DNA from: an uncultured Pseudomonadales bacterium
GTDB taxonomy: Bacteria > Pseudomonadota > Gammaproteobacteria > Pseudomonadales > Porticoccaceae
Reading direction: 5' to 3'
DNA: 64,000 nt
Assembly: GCA_943788875.1 (NCBI GenBank)
Contig: CALSSA010000009.1
Span: forward strand, 124,001 to 188,000
Shown: positions 55,247-64,000 of the stretch, piece after piece
Layout of the letters: each line of letters opens with the position of its first letter
Numbering within the stretch: position 1 is the first letter of the stretch
The notes under the pieces: generated by a model
Database searches by the model: none
What the model saw: the letters and a program-made list of their open reading frames with translations, nothing else
What the model was told of the DNA's origin: nothing
Position numbers and translations under genes: made by a program

Positions 55247-57508
55247 TTATAGGCTATTCAGGAGCTGCATTGCGCCGCTGTCACCGGGAAACCTCTCCAC
55301 TAATTGGCGCGCGAATGCCCTTGCCTGACCCAGCTCTCCGCGGTCGCGGTTAAATGTTACCAGCGCGATCAGCAGGTCTCGATCAAGGGGATGAATAACC
55401 AGTGCCTCGCTCAAGATATCAATGGCTTGCTGAGTTTTGCCCTGGCTATTGAGGGCCACAGCATAGACATAACTATAGCGACTGTTATCCGGCTGCAGCT
55501 CTGCGGCTCGGCGCAAGCTTTCCAGAGCTGGCTGTTGACGGCGAAACTGCGCCAGACCCAGAGCATGCAGCAGCATAGGGTCATCCGGTATAGCCTTATT
55601 ACTTTTCACTAACAGATCCAGCGCCTGCTGGTGCTGTCCCTGAGCGCGCAAGCTATCGGCAAAGTTATTGATGGCCACATTATTTAGGGGGTCCAATACC
55701 AGTGCATGTTCAAAGGCACTATCTGCTTGCTTATAAAGACCCTGAGCGAGATAGGCACTTGCTATAGCAAGCTGGCCATTGGGTCTATCAGCCCGCAGTA
55801 GCAACGCATCCATATACTCGTCGACATAGGCAGCTGACAGGCGACCATCGCCAAGTAATAGTCTGCTGGCTTCAAGCCTGACTGCCTTTACCTGATCTTG
55901 CAGCATTGGCGATATATCCGCCCAGCGCTGCAGCAGCGGCAGAAATTGCAAGGTTTCAAGTGCGCCCAACCGCACCATCGGGTCATTGTCGGAGAGTTGC
56001 TGCCGAGCGGTTTTGTAGCTAGCCTGACTGGGATAATACTGCAACAAGCCAAGTGCGGTGGCTCTGGCGATACTGTTGATGCTGGTGTTATTGGCTAGCT
56101 CGGTTAGTTGCAGGCCGGCCCCCTGCTGCCTTGCTCTGCCGGCTGCAATTGTCTCCCCATAATGGCTGGGTTGATTGTCGCTGGTATCTGGCTGTAGCTG
56201 CAGCCAGATGCTAATCGCGCTGCTGGCCCAGGCATTGGTTTTATTCTGGTGACAGCTGTTACAGGCATTGGGCGCGCCAATGCTTTCCGCCATTGTTGGA
56301 TTTGGAATACGCATACTGTGATCCCGTCGCGTATCCACCCCCATATAAGTCGTACTGGGCATATGGCAGTTTACGCACTGGGCCCCTGCGCTATCAGCTG
56401 GTGTGTGAAAATGGTGCTTGGGGCTATCATAGGTTTCCGGCGCGTGGCAGTCAGCGCAGACCTTATTGCCCGGCGCTTTTAATTCAAGGCTGTGGGGTTC
56501 GTGGCAATTACTGCAGCGCACGCCGCGCTGATGCATTTTGCTCTGAATAAACGATCCGTAGACATACACCTCTTCCTGAATCTGACCGTCTGCATGGTAC
56601 AGCCCTGCTCTCAAAGTCTGTGGTTGATAATGATCGAGAAGCTCTGTTTCAGGCTGGTGGTTATTGACTGCATCGGCACTTATTTTTGCTCGCCTTGAAT
56701 GACATCCAGCGCAGGACTCTATCTCTATTTTGCTGCCAGCATGGGGGTCACCTGCAGGCTGGGCAATATCCGTTCCCTCGGCAATCACCCATTGTAGCTG
56801 CGGTGAATAGGCCACCGGCAGAGGCAGCTTCGGGTCGCTGCTGTGGGCTGATCCTGGACCATGGCAGCTTTCGCAGCTGACATTAATCTCAGCCCAGGTG
56901 CTGTTATAGCTGTTGGTCGATTGAGAATAATTCTCCTGCAGTCCAGTGGAATGGCAGGCCGCGCACTGGGTATTCCAGTTATAGTAGACCCCAGTCCAGT
57001 GCAGGCTTTCCCCTGGTTGGCCCAGATCATTGGGCATCAGCTGATACCAGCGCTGACCACCCTGCTCCGCTGCCCTGCTGTCCCAGGCAATGGTCAATGC
57101 CTGGTAGCGGCCATTGGGAAAGCCTATAAGATATTGCTGCAGCGGCTCAGCACCAAAGGTATAGGCGATTTGAAATTGTTGATATTTGCCATCGGCACCC
57201 TGAGTGCGAACAAAGTATTGGCCATCATTGCGGGTAAAGCTGGTGGTAACGCCCTGATGGCTAAAGGTGGCATTATTGAAATCCCCCAGCACGCTACTGG
57301 CATTGGCCTCGCGCATTGCCCAGTCATGGTGAGAGCCCTGCCACTGCTGAAATTCCTTGGCATGGCAGGTCTGACAGGTGTGGCTGCCGGCATAGGTTGC
57401 CTGCGCCTGACTGGCAGTGCTCAGAGGGCTTAATAGCAGCGCCGTTAGAGGCAGCAGCCTGACAAGGCTACTGCCAACCGTAAAAAATGTTTTAAACGCT
57501 GCTATCAA
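55247..57508 (-). CDS. Octaheme cytochrome c fused to HEAT/TPR-like repeats
   Basis: 753 residues. Signal peptide (cleavage near 35, STASQA) for periplasmic export. Eight CxxCH heme motifs start at residues 45, 182, 212, 266, 332, 351, 378 and 416. A helical HEAT-like region (about 440-560, DNDPMVRLGALETLQFLP) follows, then TPR repeats (about 575-753: DSAFEHALVLDPLNNVAINN, QQAIDILSEALVIHPLDRDL). Heme number and spacing resemble the doubled-CXXCH and related multiheme families, but substrate is unknown. It is transcribed alone, convergent with the recombinase. Confidence 0.85.
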   Translation of the reverse strand: MIAAFKTFFTVGSSLVRLLPLTALLLSPLSTASQAQATYAGSHTCQTCHAKEFQQWQGSHHDWAMREANASSVLGDFNNATFSHQGVTTSFTRNDGQYFVRTQGADGKYQQFQIAYTFGAEPLQQYLIGFPNGRYQALTIAWDSRAAEQGGQRWYQLMPNDLGQPGESLHWTGVYYNWNTQCAACHSTGLQENYSQSTNSYNSTWAEINVSCESCHGPGSAHSSDPKLPLPVAYSPQLQWVIAEGTDIAQPAGDPHAGSKIEIESCAGCHSRRAKISADAVNNHQPETELLDHYQPQTLRAGLYHADGQIQEEVYVYGSFIQSKMHQRGVRCSNCHEPHSLELKAPGNKVCADCHAPETYDSPKHHFHTPADSAGAQCVNCHMPSTTYMGVDTRRDHSMRIPNPTMAESIGAPNACNSCHQNKTNAWASSAISIWLQLQPDTSDNQPSHYGETIAAGRARQQGAGLQLTELANNTSINSIARATALGLLQYYPSQASYKTARQQLSDNDPMVRLGALETLQFLPLLQRWADISPMLQDQVKAVRLEASRLLLGDGRLSAAYVDEYMDALLLRADRPNGQLAIASAYLAQGLYKQADSAFEHALVLDPLNNVAINNFADSLRAQGQHQQALDLLVKSNKAIPDDPMLLHALGLAQFRRQQPALESLRRAAELQPDNSRYSYVYAVALNSQGKTQQAIDILSEALVIHPLDRDLLIALVTFNRDRGELGQARAFARQLVERFPGDSGAMQLLNSL

Positions 57509-57554
57509 AGGATGCTTCTAGAACGTGATTTGTCTCTAGTTTACCTTATGGGGC

Positions 57555-58898
57555 CTAAACATTGAGCAATAAATGCTCCCGCTCCCAAGAAGAAATAACC
57601 TGGTTAAATTCCTCAAACTCAATCAGCTTTATTGAGGTATAGAGCTGAATAAAGCGCTCGCCAAACAGATCGGCAATTTCGCTGTCCTCTTGCAGGCCTC
57701 GCAGGGCTTCCTCCAAGGTTCTGGGCAGAGCCTGCTCCTCCTCGTAGGCATTACCCTCATAGGGTGCAGAGGGCTCGATCTTGTTTTTCATGCCCAGATA
57801 GCCACAGGCCAGCGTTGCCGCAATCGACAGGTACGGGTTGACGTCAGCACCGGGGAAGCGATTTTCGATACGATAGTTCTTGGCATTGGCGTCAGGAACA
57901 CGCAGACCAGTAGTGCGATTATCAAAACCCCAGTGTAGATTGATCGGTGCTGACACCTCGCGAGTAAAGCGGCGATAGGAATTAACATTGGGCGCAAAGA
58001 AGCTCATCATAAAAGGCGTATACTTTTGCAAGCCGCCCAGATAATGATAGAACGCCTGGCTGTACTCACCCTCTTTGGTGGCAAAAATATTGCTGCCATC
58101 CGCTGTGGAAATAATGCTCTGATGAATATGTTTCGCCGAACCGGGCTCCGTGGTCATGGGTTTGGCCATAAACGTGGCATAAATATCATGTTTAAGGGCC
58201 ACCTCCCGCACCATGCGTTTAAAGGTAAACACCTGATCGGCCAGATCCAGCGCATTGCCATGGATAAAATTGACTTCCAACTGGGCAGCGCCAGACTCAT
58301 GAATTAATGTGTCGATATCCAGCCCCATGGCCTCACCATAGGCGTACATATCTTCCACAAAGGGCTCAAACTCATTGGCCGCATCAATGCTATAGGACTG
58401 GCGGGCTGTCTCCGGGCGCCCAGAACGACCCACCGGCGGCTTAAGTGCCATATCTGGATTGATGTTGCGCTCCACCAGATAAAACTCCATTTCAGGAGCT
58501 ATCACTGGGGTTAGGCCCTCTTTCTCATACAGACTAAGAATATGCTTTAACACTGACCTGGTGCTGAAGGGGTGAGGCTGGCCATCTTTGGTGAAGCAGT
58601 CGTGAATAATTTGGCCGGTAGTTTCATTGGCCCAGGGTACCGTGCGTTTGGTACTGGCATCTGGTTCAAGCAGCATATCCCCATCAATTGTATCCAGCAG
58701 CTCCCAATAATCGTCTGAGTATTCTCCGGTCACTGTCTGGGCAAGGATACCCTCGGGCAGGCGGCTGTCTTCCTTGAGAAACTTTTTCGCCGGAATAAAT
58801 TTACCCCGGGCATTACCGGTCATATCAGGCACCAGGCATTCCACCTCTGTGATCTGATTGTCTTTAAGCCAACTCTCAATTTCCTCGTGGGACTGCAT
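57555..58898 (-). CDS. Glutamine-synthetase-family gamma-glutamylpolyamine synthetase (PuuA-like)
   Basis: 447 residues of the GlnA fold. ATP/metal motifs are visible: IAPEMEFYLVER (Glu), the E-x-E-type segment AQLEVNFIHG, AKHIHQSI (His) and IENRFPGADVNPYLSIAA. The start MQSHEEIESWLKDNQITEVECLVPD matches PuuA-type ligases that join glutamate to putrescine and other amines, rather than true glutamine synthetase. It is divergent from a PuuB-like oxidase over the palindrome at 58959. Confidence 0.86.
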   Translation of the reverse strand: MQSHEEIESWLKDNQITEVECLVPDMTGNARGKFIPAKKFLKEDSRLPEGILAQTVTGEYSDDYWELLDTIDGDMLLEPDASTKRTVPWANETTGQIIHDCFTKDGQPHPFSTRSVLKHILSLYEKEGLTPVIAPEMEFYLVERNINPDMALKPPVGRSGRPETARQSYSIDAANEFEPFVEDMYAYGEAMGLDIDTLIHESGAAQLEVNFIHGNALDLADQVFTFKRMVREVALKHDIYATFMAKPMTTEPGSAKHIHQSIISTADGSNIFATKEGEYSQAFYHYLGGLQKYTPFMMSFFAPNVNSYRRFTREVSAPINLHWGFDNRTTGLRVPDANAKNYRIENRFPGADVNPYLSIAATLACGYLGMKNKIEPSAPYEGNAYEEEQALPRTLEEALRGLQEDSEIADLFGERFIQLYTSIKLIEFEEFNQVISSWEREHLLLNV

Positions 58899-58958
58899 GG
58901 TGCACCTGCGTTTGTTTAATGGGTTGTTATGAGTTCTTAACTAGGTTTTTTAGTTATA

Positions 58959-59002
58959 TTTTCGAATAATAGTTCAATTATTATTGAATTATTATTCGAA
59001 AA
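58959..59002. promoter_or_regulatory. 44-bp near-perfect palindrome, probable operator
   Basis: Two 20-base arms (left arm starts TTTTCGAATAAT; right arm is its reverse complement apart from one base) around a 4-base TATT centre. It lies between the divergent PuuA-like and PuuB-like genes, 60 and 40 bases from their starts. A TetR regulator encoded downstream is the likely binder. As RNA it would be too AT-rich and has no T-run. Confidence 0.75.
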
Positions 59003-59042
59003 CGTCATAATGTCAATCTAAGCTTTTACTCATGGTGATAAT

Positions 59043-60302
59043 GTGAGCTCTTACTATCAATCCAGCGCAAACAGCAAGCCAGATTTCCCTACCTTAGAGG
59101 GCCAGTTGCAGGCTGATATCTGTATTGTTGGGGCAGGTTATACCGGCCTCTCCTCTGCCCTGCATCTCGCCGAACGGGGCTATAAAGTGATTGTTTTAGA
59201 GGCTCAGACAGTGGGTTACGGCGCCTCTGGTCGCAATGGCGGTCATGTGGGTACAGGCCAGCGGCAAGATCAGATGTATCTTGAACAGAAGTTCGGTCAT
59301 GAGATCGCATCCGCATTGTGGGATATGGGTCTGGAGGCCGTAGATACTGTCCAACACCTGATTAAAAAACATAAAATTAAATGCGATCTCAAGCATGGCA
59401 ATATCCACTTTGCCCACCGCGCCAAATACAATGGCGAACTGGAAGAGGAAGTCAGCTTTCTGCGCGACCGCTATGGTTTTGAGCAGATGGACTATGTACC
59501 CAAAGACAAGCTCTCTGAGGTGATTGGCAGCGATGTCTTTCACAGCGCTGTTGTCGATCGAGCGGCCAAACACCTCCATCCGCTTAATTTTGCCCTGGGC
59601 CTGGCCAAGGCAGCTGTCAGCGCTGGAGTCGAAATCTATGAGCAGTCCCAGGTCACCAGCTACGCCGGTAGCCCGGTAGTGATCAAAACTGCCCGGGGAC
59701 AGGTGACCGCTAGCGAGATGATACTGGCCTGCAACGGCTATATCGGCAAGCTGGAGCCCAAGATTAATGGCCGTATTATGCCAATTAATAACTTCATGCT
59801 CGCTACAGAACCCCTTTCAGAAGAGCTGGCTGCTCAGGTAGCGCCTCTAGATACCTCCATGTCCGACAGTCGCTTTGTGATCAATTATTGGAAGCTATCA
59901 GCCGACAACCGCCTGCTATTTGGTGGTGGTGAGAATTATCGTCGCGGCTTTCCCTCTGACATCAAAAACTTTGTGCGCCAGTATATGTTGCAGATATATC
60001 CGCAGCTCGCCGACACCAAAATCGATTATGGCTGGGGCGGCACCTTGGCCATCACCCTCAACCGCCTGCCCCACTTTGGTCGGCTGCAAGACAATATCTG
60101 GTATATGCAGGGCTATTCCGGTCATGGCGTGCCAACGGCAACATTTGCAGGCAAGCTAATAGCTGAGGCGATTTCCGGCAAGCTCGAGCGGTTCGACTTA
60201 ATGGCCAATCTGCCAACTCAAAAATTTCCCGGCGGCACATTGTTGCGCTGGCCCGGTATGGTTGCCGGTATGCTCTATTACGCACTCAGGGACCGCCTCT
60301 AA
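59043..60302 (+). CDS. FAD-dependent gamma-glutamylpolyamine oxidase (PuuB-like)
   Basis: 419 residues. N-terminal dinucleotide motif IVGAGYTGLSSALHLAERGYKV (starts near residue 29), followed by the DAO-fold segment GYGASGRNGGHVG typical of PuuB/OrdL. Would oxidise glutamylputrescine to an aldehyde with release of ammonia and peroxide. GTG start at 59043, weak ribosome site. It overlaps the TetR gene by one base. Confidence 0.86.
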   Translation: MSSYYQSSANSKPDFPTLEGQLQADICIVGAGYTGLSSALHLAERGYKVIVLEAQTVGYGASGRNGGHVGTGQRQDQMYLEQKFGHEIASALWDMGLEAVDTVQHLIKKHKIKCDLKHGNIHFAHRAKYNGELEEEVSFLRDRYGFEQMDYVPKDKLSEVIGSDVFHSAVVDRAAKHLHPLNFALGLAKAAVSAGVEIYEQSQVTSYAGSPVVIKTARGQVTASEMILACNGYIGKLEPKINGRIMPINNFMLATEPLSEELAAQVAPLDTSMSDSRFVINYWKLSADNRLLFGGGENYRRGFPSDIKNFVRQYMLQIYPQLADTKIDYGWGGTLAITLNRLPHFGRLQDNIWYMQGYSGHGVPTATFAGKLIAEAISGKLERFDLMANLPTQKFPGGTLLRWPGMVAGMLYYALRDRL

Positions 60303-60931
60303 TGACCAGTCTACGCAAGACAGAATCCAGAGCGCAGCCCGTGCAAAAGCGTGCGCAAGAACGCCGCAATATGATACTGGGTGTAACTGCTGAGCTTCTT
60401 GAGGAGGTTGGCCAGGATGACCTGACGACTATCCTGGTGGCCAAGCGCGCTGGGGTATCTGTGGGTACGCTGTATCATTACTTTCCCAACAAATACGCCA
60501 TTATGTATGCCCTCGCTGAGCAGTGGGTGGGTGAGATGGATGTGGCGCTGCAGGCGCTAGAGGCCGAGCCGGTCGAGAGCTACAGTGTTAAACGATTTGT
60601 TGAAGGCAGTGTTGAGCGCATGCTGGAGGTGTATACCAATCAGCAGGGTTTATTGCCGCTGGTGCAGGCTATGTATGGAGTGCCTGAGCTAAAGGAGCTT
60701 GATCTTATTCATGATGAGCTGATTATCAGTTCGATGGCGCGTATGTTTAAGCGTATGGATATTAGTAGCAAAGCCAGCGAGCTGGAGCGCTTGGGGAGCA
60801 CCTACCTTGAATTGAGTCACGCGTTGATTATTGTGGTGGTTAATCAGAATAAGGCGGATGGAGAGAAGACGCTGAGTGAATTGAAGTTTTTGAATCTTTC
60901 GCTGCTGGAGCGAGCTAAGAGTCAGTTTTGA
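60302..60931 (+). CDS. TetR-family regulator linked to glutamylpolyamine genes
   Basis: 209 residues. Helix-turn-helix at about 28-70 (GVTAELLEEVGQDDLTTILV, RAGVSVGTLYHYFPNKYAIM). Co-transcribed with the PuuB-like gene (TAATG overlap). It probably binds the 44-bp palindrome upstream and thereby controls both divergent units; this is inference. In Pseudomonas the comparable genes are controlled by a Cro/CI-type regulator, PauR. Confidence 0.86.
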   Translation: MTSLRKTESRAQPVQKRAQERRNMILGVTAELLEEVGQDDLTTILVAKRAGVSVGTLYHYFPNKYAIMYALAEQWVGEMDVALQALEAEPVESYSVKRFVEGSVERMLEVYTNQQGLLPLVQAMYGVPELKELDLIHDELIISSMARMFKRMDISSKASELERLGSTYLELSHALIIVVVNQNKADGEKTLSELKFLNLSLLERAKSQF

Positions 60932-60997
60932 TTGGGATTGTTGCGGTATGAGGCCCTTCAGCCGCTCTGCTCTTTCAGAATGACAGGTTGCCTATGT

Positions 60998-61048
60998 CAT
61001 CCTGCGTCTAGGACGCTTTGTGGGGTATTCCAAGCGCTGCGAAGGATG
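60998..61048. repeat. Short intergenic inverted repeat
   Basis: Imperfect inverted repeat with ends CATCCT...AGGATG and inner GCG/CGC pairs. A similar 15-base end occurs at 63986-64000. Resembles dispersed intergenic repeats of marine bacteria. Confidence 0.45.
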
Positions 61049-61129
61049 TCAAAAACTCAGTACCAACATCAATGTTCCACGCTTATAATCTAATTTAACT
61101 TAAAGGCATAAGCTATTGATAATAAATAG

Positions 61130-62488
61130 CTATCTAGCCCTTTCTCGCAGAGTAACAAACTCCTCAGCCGCCGACGGATGAATACCCACAGTGGCATCAA
61201 AATGCGCCTTAGTCGCACCAGCTTTCAGCGCAATACCCAAACCCTGAATAATCTCAGCCGCATGTTCACCGACCATATGACAGCCAATAACCCTGTCAGA
61301 GGCGGTATCCACAATTAACTTCATGGTAATTCGGTCAGTGCCACCGCCAAGGGTTTGCAACATCGGCTTAAAATCGGACACATACACCGCAATATCTGGA
61401 TACTCTGCCCTAGCCTGCTCTTCGCTAAGCCCTACTGTACCGAGCTCCGGCTGGCAGAACACAGCGGTGGGAATATCGCTGTAATCAATCTGTGCCAGTC
61501 CCTCACCAAACAGATGATCAACCAGCACCATAGCCTCCTGAATCGCCACAGGTGTTAGCTGCACTCTATCAATCACATCTCCCAGGGCATAAATACTCGG
61601 CTCTGCGGTAGCAAAATGCTCATTTACAGCAATAGCGCCATTGTTGCGTACCACCACATTGGTGGTTTCCAGGCCTAGGCCCGCGGTGTTGGCTACACGC
61701 CCAGTTGCATAGAGCACTAGACCTGCTGCCATATCGGCCTGATTATTTAGCGCCACAGTAAGACTGTTATCAGTCTTGGTTATCGTATTAATCTCTGTAT
61801 TCAGGTGGATATGAACACCTTTATCGACCATACCCTGCTTAATCTTGTCGCTCATTTCACGATCAAATGACTTGAGCAAATGGGGGCCGCGGTAAATAAG
61901 ATGAGTCTCAACCCCAAGCCCATTTAAAATGCCGGCAAACTCCACGGCAATATAGCCGCCACCCACTACCACCGCTGTCTTGGGCAGCTGATCAAGAAAG
62001 AACATCTCGTTAGAGCTAACAGCATGCTCACTGCCGGGAAACTCCGGAATATAGGGCCAGCCGCCGGTCGCGACCAGAATAGTTCGGGCTCGGTAGGTCT
62101 CGCCATTCACAGACACAAGGTGGGGCCCGGCGATAGTGGCGCGGCCGTCAAAAAGATCGGCACCGCTGTTATCAATAAGACTGTTATAGATGCCGTTTAG
62201 GCGCTCGATCTCGGCGGTTTTATTGTCCCGCAGGGTCGGCCAGTCTAATGTGGGTGCCTGGGGAATAGTCCAACCAAAGCCAGCACTGGCATGAAACGCC
62301 TCCGGAAACTGGGAGGCATAGACAAATAGCTTCTTGGGTACACAGCCTACGTTGACACAGGTGCCCCCCAGATAGCGCTCCTCTGCAACAGCGACCTTCT
62401 TACCCTTAGAGGCTGCCATGCGCGCTGCCCGCACACCGCCAGAGCCGGCGCCGATAACAAATAAATCGTAGTCAAAACTCTCGCTCAT
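61130..62488 (-). CDS. gor: Glutathione-disulfide reductase
   Basis: NADPH-dependent flavoprotein that regenerates glutathione. 452 residues. FAD motif GAGSGGVRAARMAA, redox pair C44/C49 in GGTCVNVGCVPKK, the NADP-binding region GGGYIAVEFAGI and C-terminal HPSAAEEFVTLR with the active His-Glu pair. It follows cysG by 21 bases on the minus strand, probably in operon. Confidence 0.95.
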   Translation of the reverse strand: MSESFDYDLFVIGAGSGGVRAARMAASKGKKVAVAEERYLGGTCVNVGCVPKKLFVYASQFPEAFHASAGFGWTIPQAPTLDWPTLRDNKTAEIERLNGIYNSLIDNSGADLFDGRATIAGPHLVSVNGETYRARTILVATGGWPYIPEFPGSEHAVSSNEMFFLDQLPKTAVVVGGGYIAVEFAGILNGLGVETHLIYRGPHLLKSFDREMSDKIKQGMVDKGVHIHLNTEINTITKTDNSLTVALNNQADMAAGLVLYATGRVANTAGLGLETTNVVVRNNGAIAVNEHFATAEPSIYALGDVIDRVQLTPVAIQEAMVLVDHLFGEGLAQIDYSDIPTAVFCQPELGTVGLSEEQARAEYPDIAVYVSDFKPMLQTLGGGTDRITMKLIVDTASDRVIGCHMVGEHAAEIIQGLGIALKAGATKAHFDATVGIHPSAAEEFVTLRERAR

Positions 62489-62509
62489 ACCTCATCCTCA
62501 AGTCCGTTA

Positions 62510-63961
62510 CTAGGACTCATTATTCTTGTTAATCACGCCTTCGAGCTTGCCGTCAGTGTTATTAAACCACGCTAACTTACTTTGCAGACTCACCACATGG
62601 CCCACAATAATAAGCGTTGGAGCCTTAGGGCCAGCCTCGCGAACTATGCCGGGTAGCGTATTTAAATTACCGGTAAACACCTGCTGCGCGTCAGTGGTGC
62701 CCTTCTCAATTAGCGCTGCTGGTGTGGCGGCGTCTAAGCCATGGTCTATCAGCCCCTGGCAAATAGCCTCCATGCCGCTTAAGCCCATATAAAAGACCAG
62801 CGTTTGGTTGGGCAGCACCAGCTCGGGCCAGTTTAAATCTCGTTTACCGCCGCGCATATGGCCGGTAATAAAGCGTACCGACTGGGCATGGTCGCGGTGA
62901 GTCAGGGGAATACCTGCATAGCTGGCACAGCCAGAGGCCGCGGTAATGCCCGGCACCACCTGAAAGGGAATGCCGTGCTCGGCCAAGGTTTCAATCTCTT
63001 CGCCGCCGCGACCAAAGATAAATGGGTCACCGCCCTTAAGCCGCACCACACGGTTGCCCTCAAGGGCATAGCCGACCAGCTTTTGGTTTATATTGTCTTG
63101 GGTTACCGGATGGTCGCCGGCAGTTTTGCCCACATAGATACGCGTAGCATCACGACGTACCAGATTCAGAACTTCGGGGGATACCAGCCTGTCGTAGAGC
63201 ACAATATCCGCCTGCTGCATCAATCGCAGAGCCTTAAAGGTCAGCAGGTCCGGGTCACCGGGGCCACCGCCCACTAAATAGACTTCGCCAGTTTTAAACT
63301 CGTCGGTACTCTCCAGCTTGTCGGCCAATAGCCGCTCAGCTTCCTCCAAATTATTGGCATAGGCCTGCTCAGCAATAGGCCCATAGAACACCTCTTCCCA
63401 AAATGCCTTGCGGTCCGCGCCATTGGAAAACTTGGCTTTAACTCGCTCGCGAAAGCTGCCGGCCAACGAACCGAGTTTAGACATGCCGGCTGGTAATAGA
63501 CTTTCAAAACGTGTGCGTAGCAAGCGCACTAGCACTGGGGCATCACCGCCGCTAGAGATAGCCACCTGAATGGGTGAGCGATCGACAATGGACGGGAATA
63601 TTACGGTAGAAAATCCCGGATCATCCACCACATTAGACAGCATATTAGCGGCCTGAGCCTGCTCAGATACCAGACGGTTTAGATCGCGGTCGTTTGTGGC
63701 CGCAATGACCATAACTGTATCTGGGTAGGCTAAAAGGTGTTTGTGTTCATAGGGAGCGGTTATTAGCTCAAGGCCGTTGCAACCGTCAGCTGTGTCTTTG
63801 GCGTCCATCTCTAGCAGGTCTGGGCAGTAGTCTTTGGCAATAATGGTGATTAAGGCGCTGGCTTCTTGAACCAGGCGCACCTTGCGCAGAGCGATTTCAC
63901 CGCCGCCGACGACGACAATGCGCCGGCCTTTAAGGTTGTGGAAGAGTGGTAGGTAATCCAT
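62510..63961 (-). CDS. cysG: Siroheme synthase (multifunctional CysG)
   Basis: Methylates uroporphyrinogen III, then oxidises and chelates iron to make siroheme for sulfite/nitrite reductases. 483 residues: N-terminal NAD domain (VVVGGGEIALRKV, near residues 15-27), bismethyltransferase-associated SISSGGDAPVLVR, and the C-terminal SUMT domain (VYLVGGGPGDPDLLTFKA, GGDPFIFGRGGEE). Links to the cysB/cysH sulfur genes by function only. Same strand as gor. Confidence 0.96.
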   Translation of the reverse strand: MDYLPLFHNLKGRRIVVVGGGEIALRKVRLVQEASALITIIAKDYCPDLLEMDAKDTADGCNGLELITAPYEHKHLLAYPDTVMVIAATNDRDLNRLVSEQAQAANMLSNVVDDPGFSTVIFPSIVDRSPIQVAISSGGDAPVLVRLLRTRFESLLPAGMSKLGSLAGSFRERVKAKFSNGADRKAFWEEVFYGPIAEQAYANNLEEAERLLADKLESTDEFKTGEVYLVGGGPGDPDLLTFKALRLMQQADIVLYDRLVSPEVLNLVRRDATRIYVGKTAGDHPVTQDNINQKLVGYALEGNRVVRLKGGDPFIFGRGGEEIETLAEHGIPFQVVPGITAASGCASYAGIPLTHRDHAQSVRFITGHMRGGKRDLNWPELVLPNQTLVFYMGLSGMEAICQGLIDHGLDAATPAALIEKGTTDAQQVFTGNLNTLPGIVREAGPKAPTLIIVGHVVSLQSKLAWFNNTDGKLEGVINKNNES

Positions 63962-63985
63962 GGGGGTTGTTGCTGGCTCCTAGAG

Positions 63986-64000
63986 ATCCTTCGCTGCGCT
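63986..64000. repeat. Partial copy of dispersed repeat at right edge
   Basis: ATCCTTCGCTGCGCT matches the reverse complement of AGCGCTGCGAAGGAT at 61033-61047 except for one base. The element probably continues beyond the window. Confidence 0.4.

Noticed and set aside
56861-57433. 190-residue ORF opposite the octaheme gene
   Set aside because: Antisense shadow of a verified eight-heme coding region.

Overview
The window is a stretch of ordinary chromosome from a gammaproteobacterium. The core gene order kdsB, low-molecular-weight phosphatase, murB ... rne, rluC, HAD phosphatase, maf, yceD, rpmF, plsX, fabD, fabG, acpP ... pabC, mltG, tmk, holB, pilZ, tatD follows the arrangement known from Pseudomonas. 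ThrH, DUF1285, dimeric dUTPase, PuuA/PuuB-like genes and many large membrane or lipoprotein genes point to a marine Cellvibrionales / SAR92-OM60-like bacterium. That placement is inference. No IS element, prophage, CRISPR array or rRNA operon is visible.

Layout. 1-2.4 kb: LPS and peptidoglycan genes (kdsB, phosphatase, murB). 2.4-12.2 kb: mixed housekeeping genes (AlkB-like, avtA, trmH, pabB, GNAT, feoAB behind a probable Fur box, ygiQ, rsmE). 12.2-18.1 kb: tRNA-Arg(CCU), a lipoprotein with an internal duplication, a 1368-residue surface subtilase, then two 168-bp tandem units built partly from the 3' end of tRNA-Ser, followed by tRNA-Ser(UGA). 18.1-33 kb: rne and the divergent rluC-to-tatD block, with fatty acid synthesis genes and an acpP terminator; fabH and fabF are absent from it. 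33-39.9 kb: MBL hydrolase, dimeric dUTPase, mdh, bcp, yajC, a D-cysteine desulfhydrase/ACC deaminase-like enzyme, an AGCS symporter and a 5'-nucleotidase.

39.9-45 kb holds a sulfur-assimilation neighbourhood (TauE/SafE transporter, cysB, a small CxxC protein, an Fe-S type cysH), then thrH, a TetR regulator and DUF1285. 45-48.6 kb: ETF-ubiquinone oxidoreductase divergent from etfBA, which together pass electrons from acyl-CoA and amine dehydrogenases to the quinone pool. 48.7-50.7 kb: a compact ECF sigma-factor operon with a membrane anti-sigma candidate, a CpxP/DUF3106-like periplasmic protein and a histidine-rich secreted protein. 50.7-53.7 kb: xthA and prc. 53.9-57.5 kb: an orphan tyrosine recombinase and an octaheme cytochrome fused to HEAT/TPR-like repeats. 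57.5-61 kb: a divergent PuuA-like / PuuB-like / TetR group around a 44-bp near-perfect palindrome, probably for polyamine catabolism. 61-64 kb: gor and cysG.

The best candidates for something undescribed are the tRNA-Ser-linked structured repeats (17.61-17.94 kb), the palindrome-controlled glutamyl-polyamine locus with a TetR regulator, the His-rich/ECF operon and the octaheme-TPR protein. Function calls rest on recognised motifs and synteny only; no database search was run.
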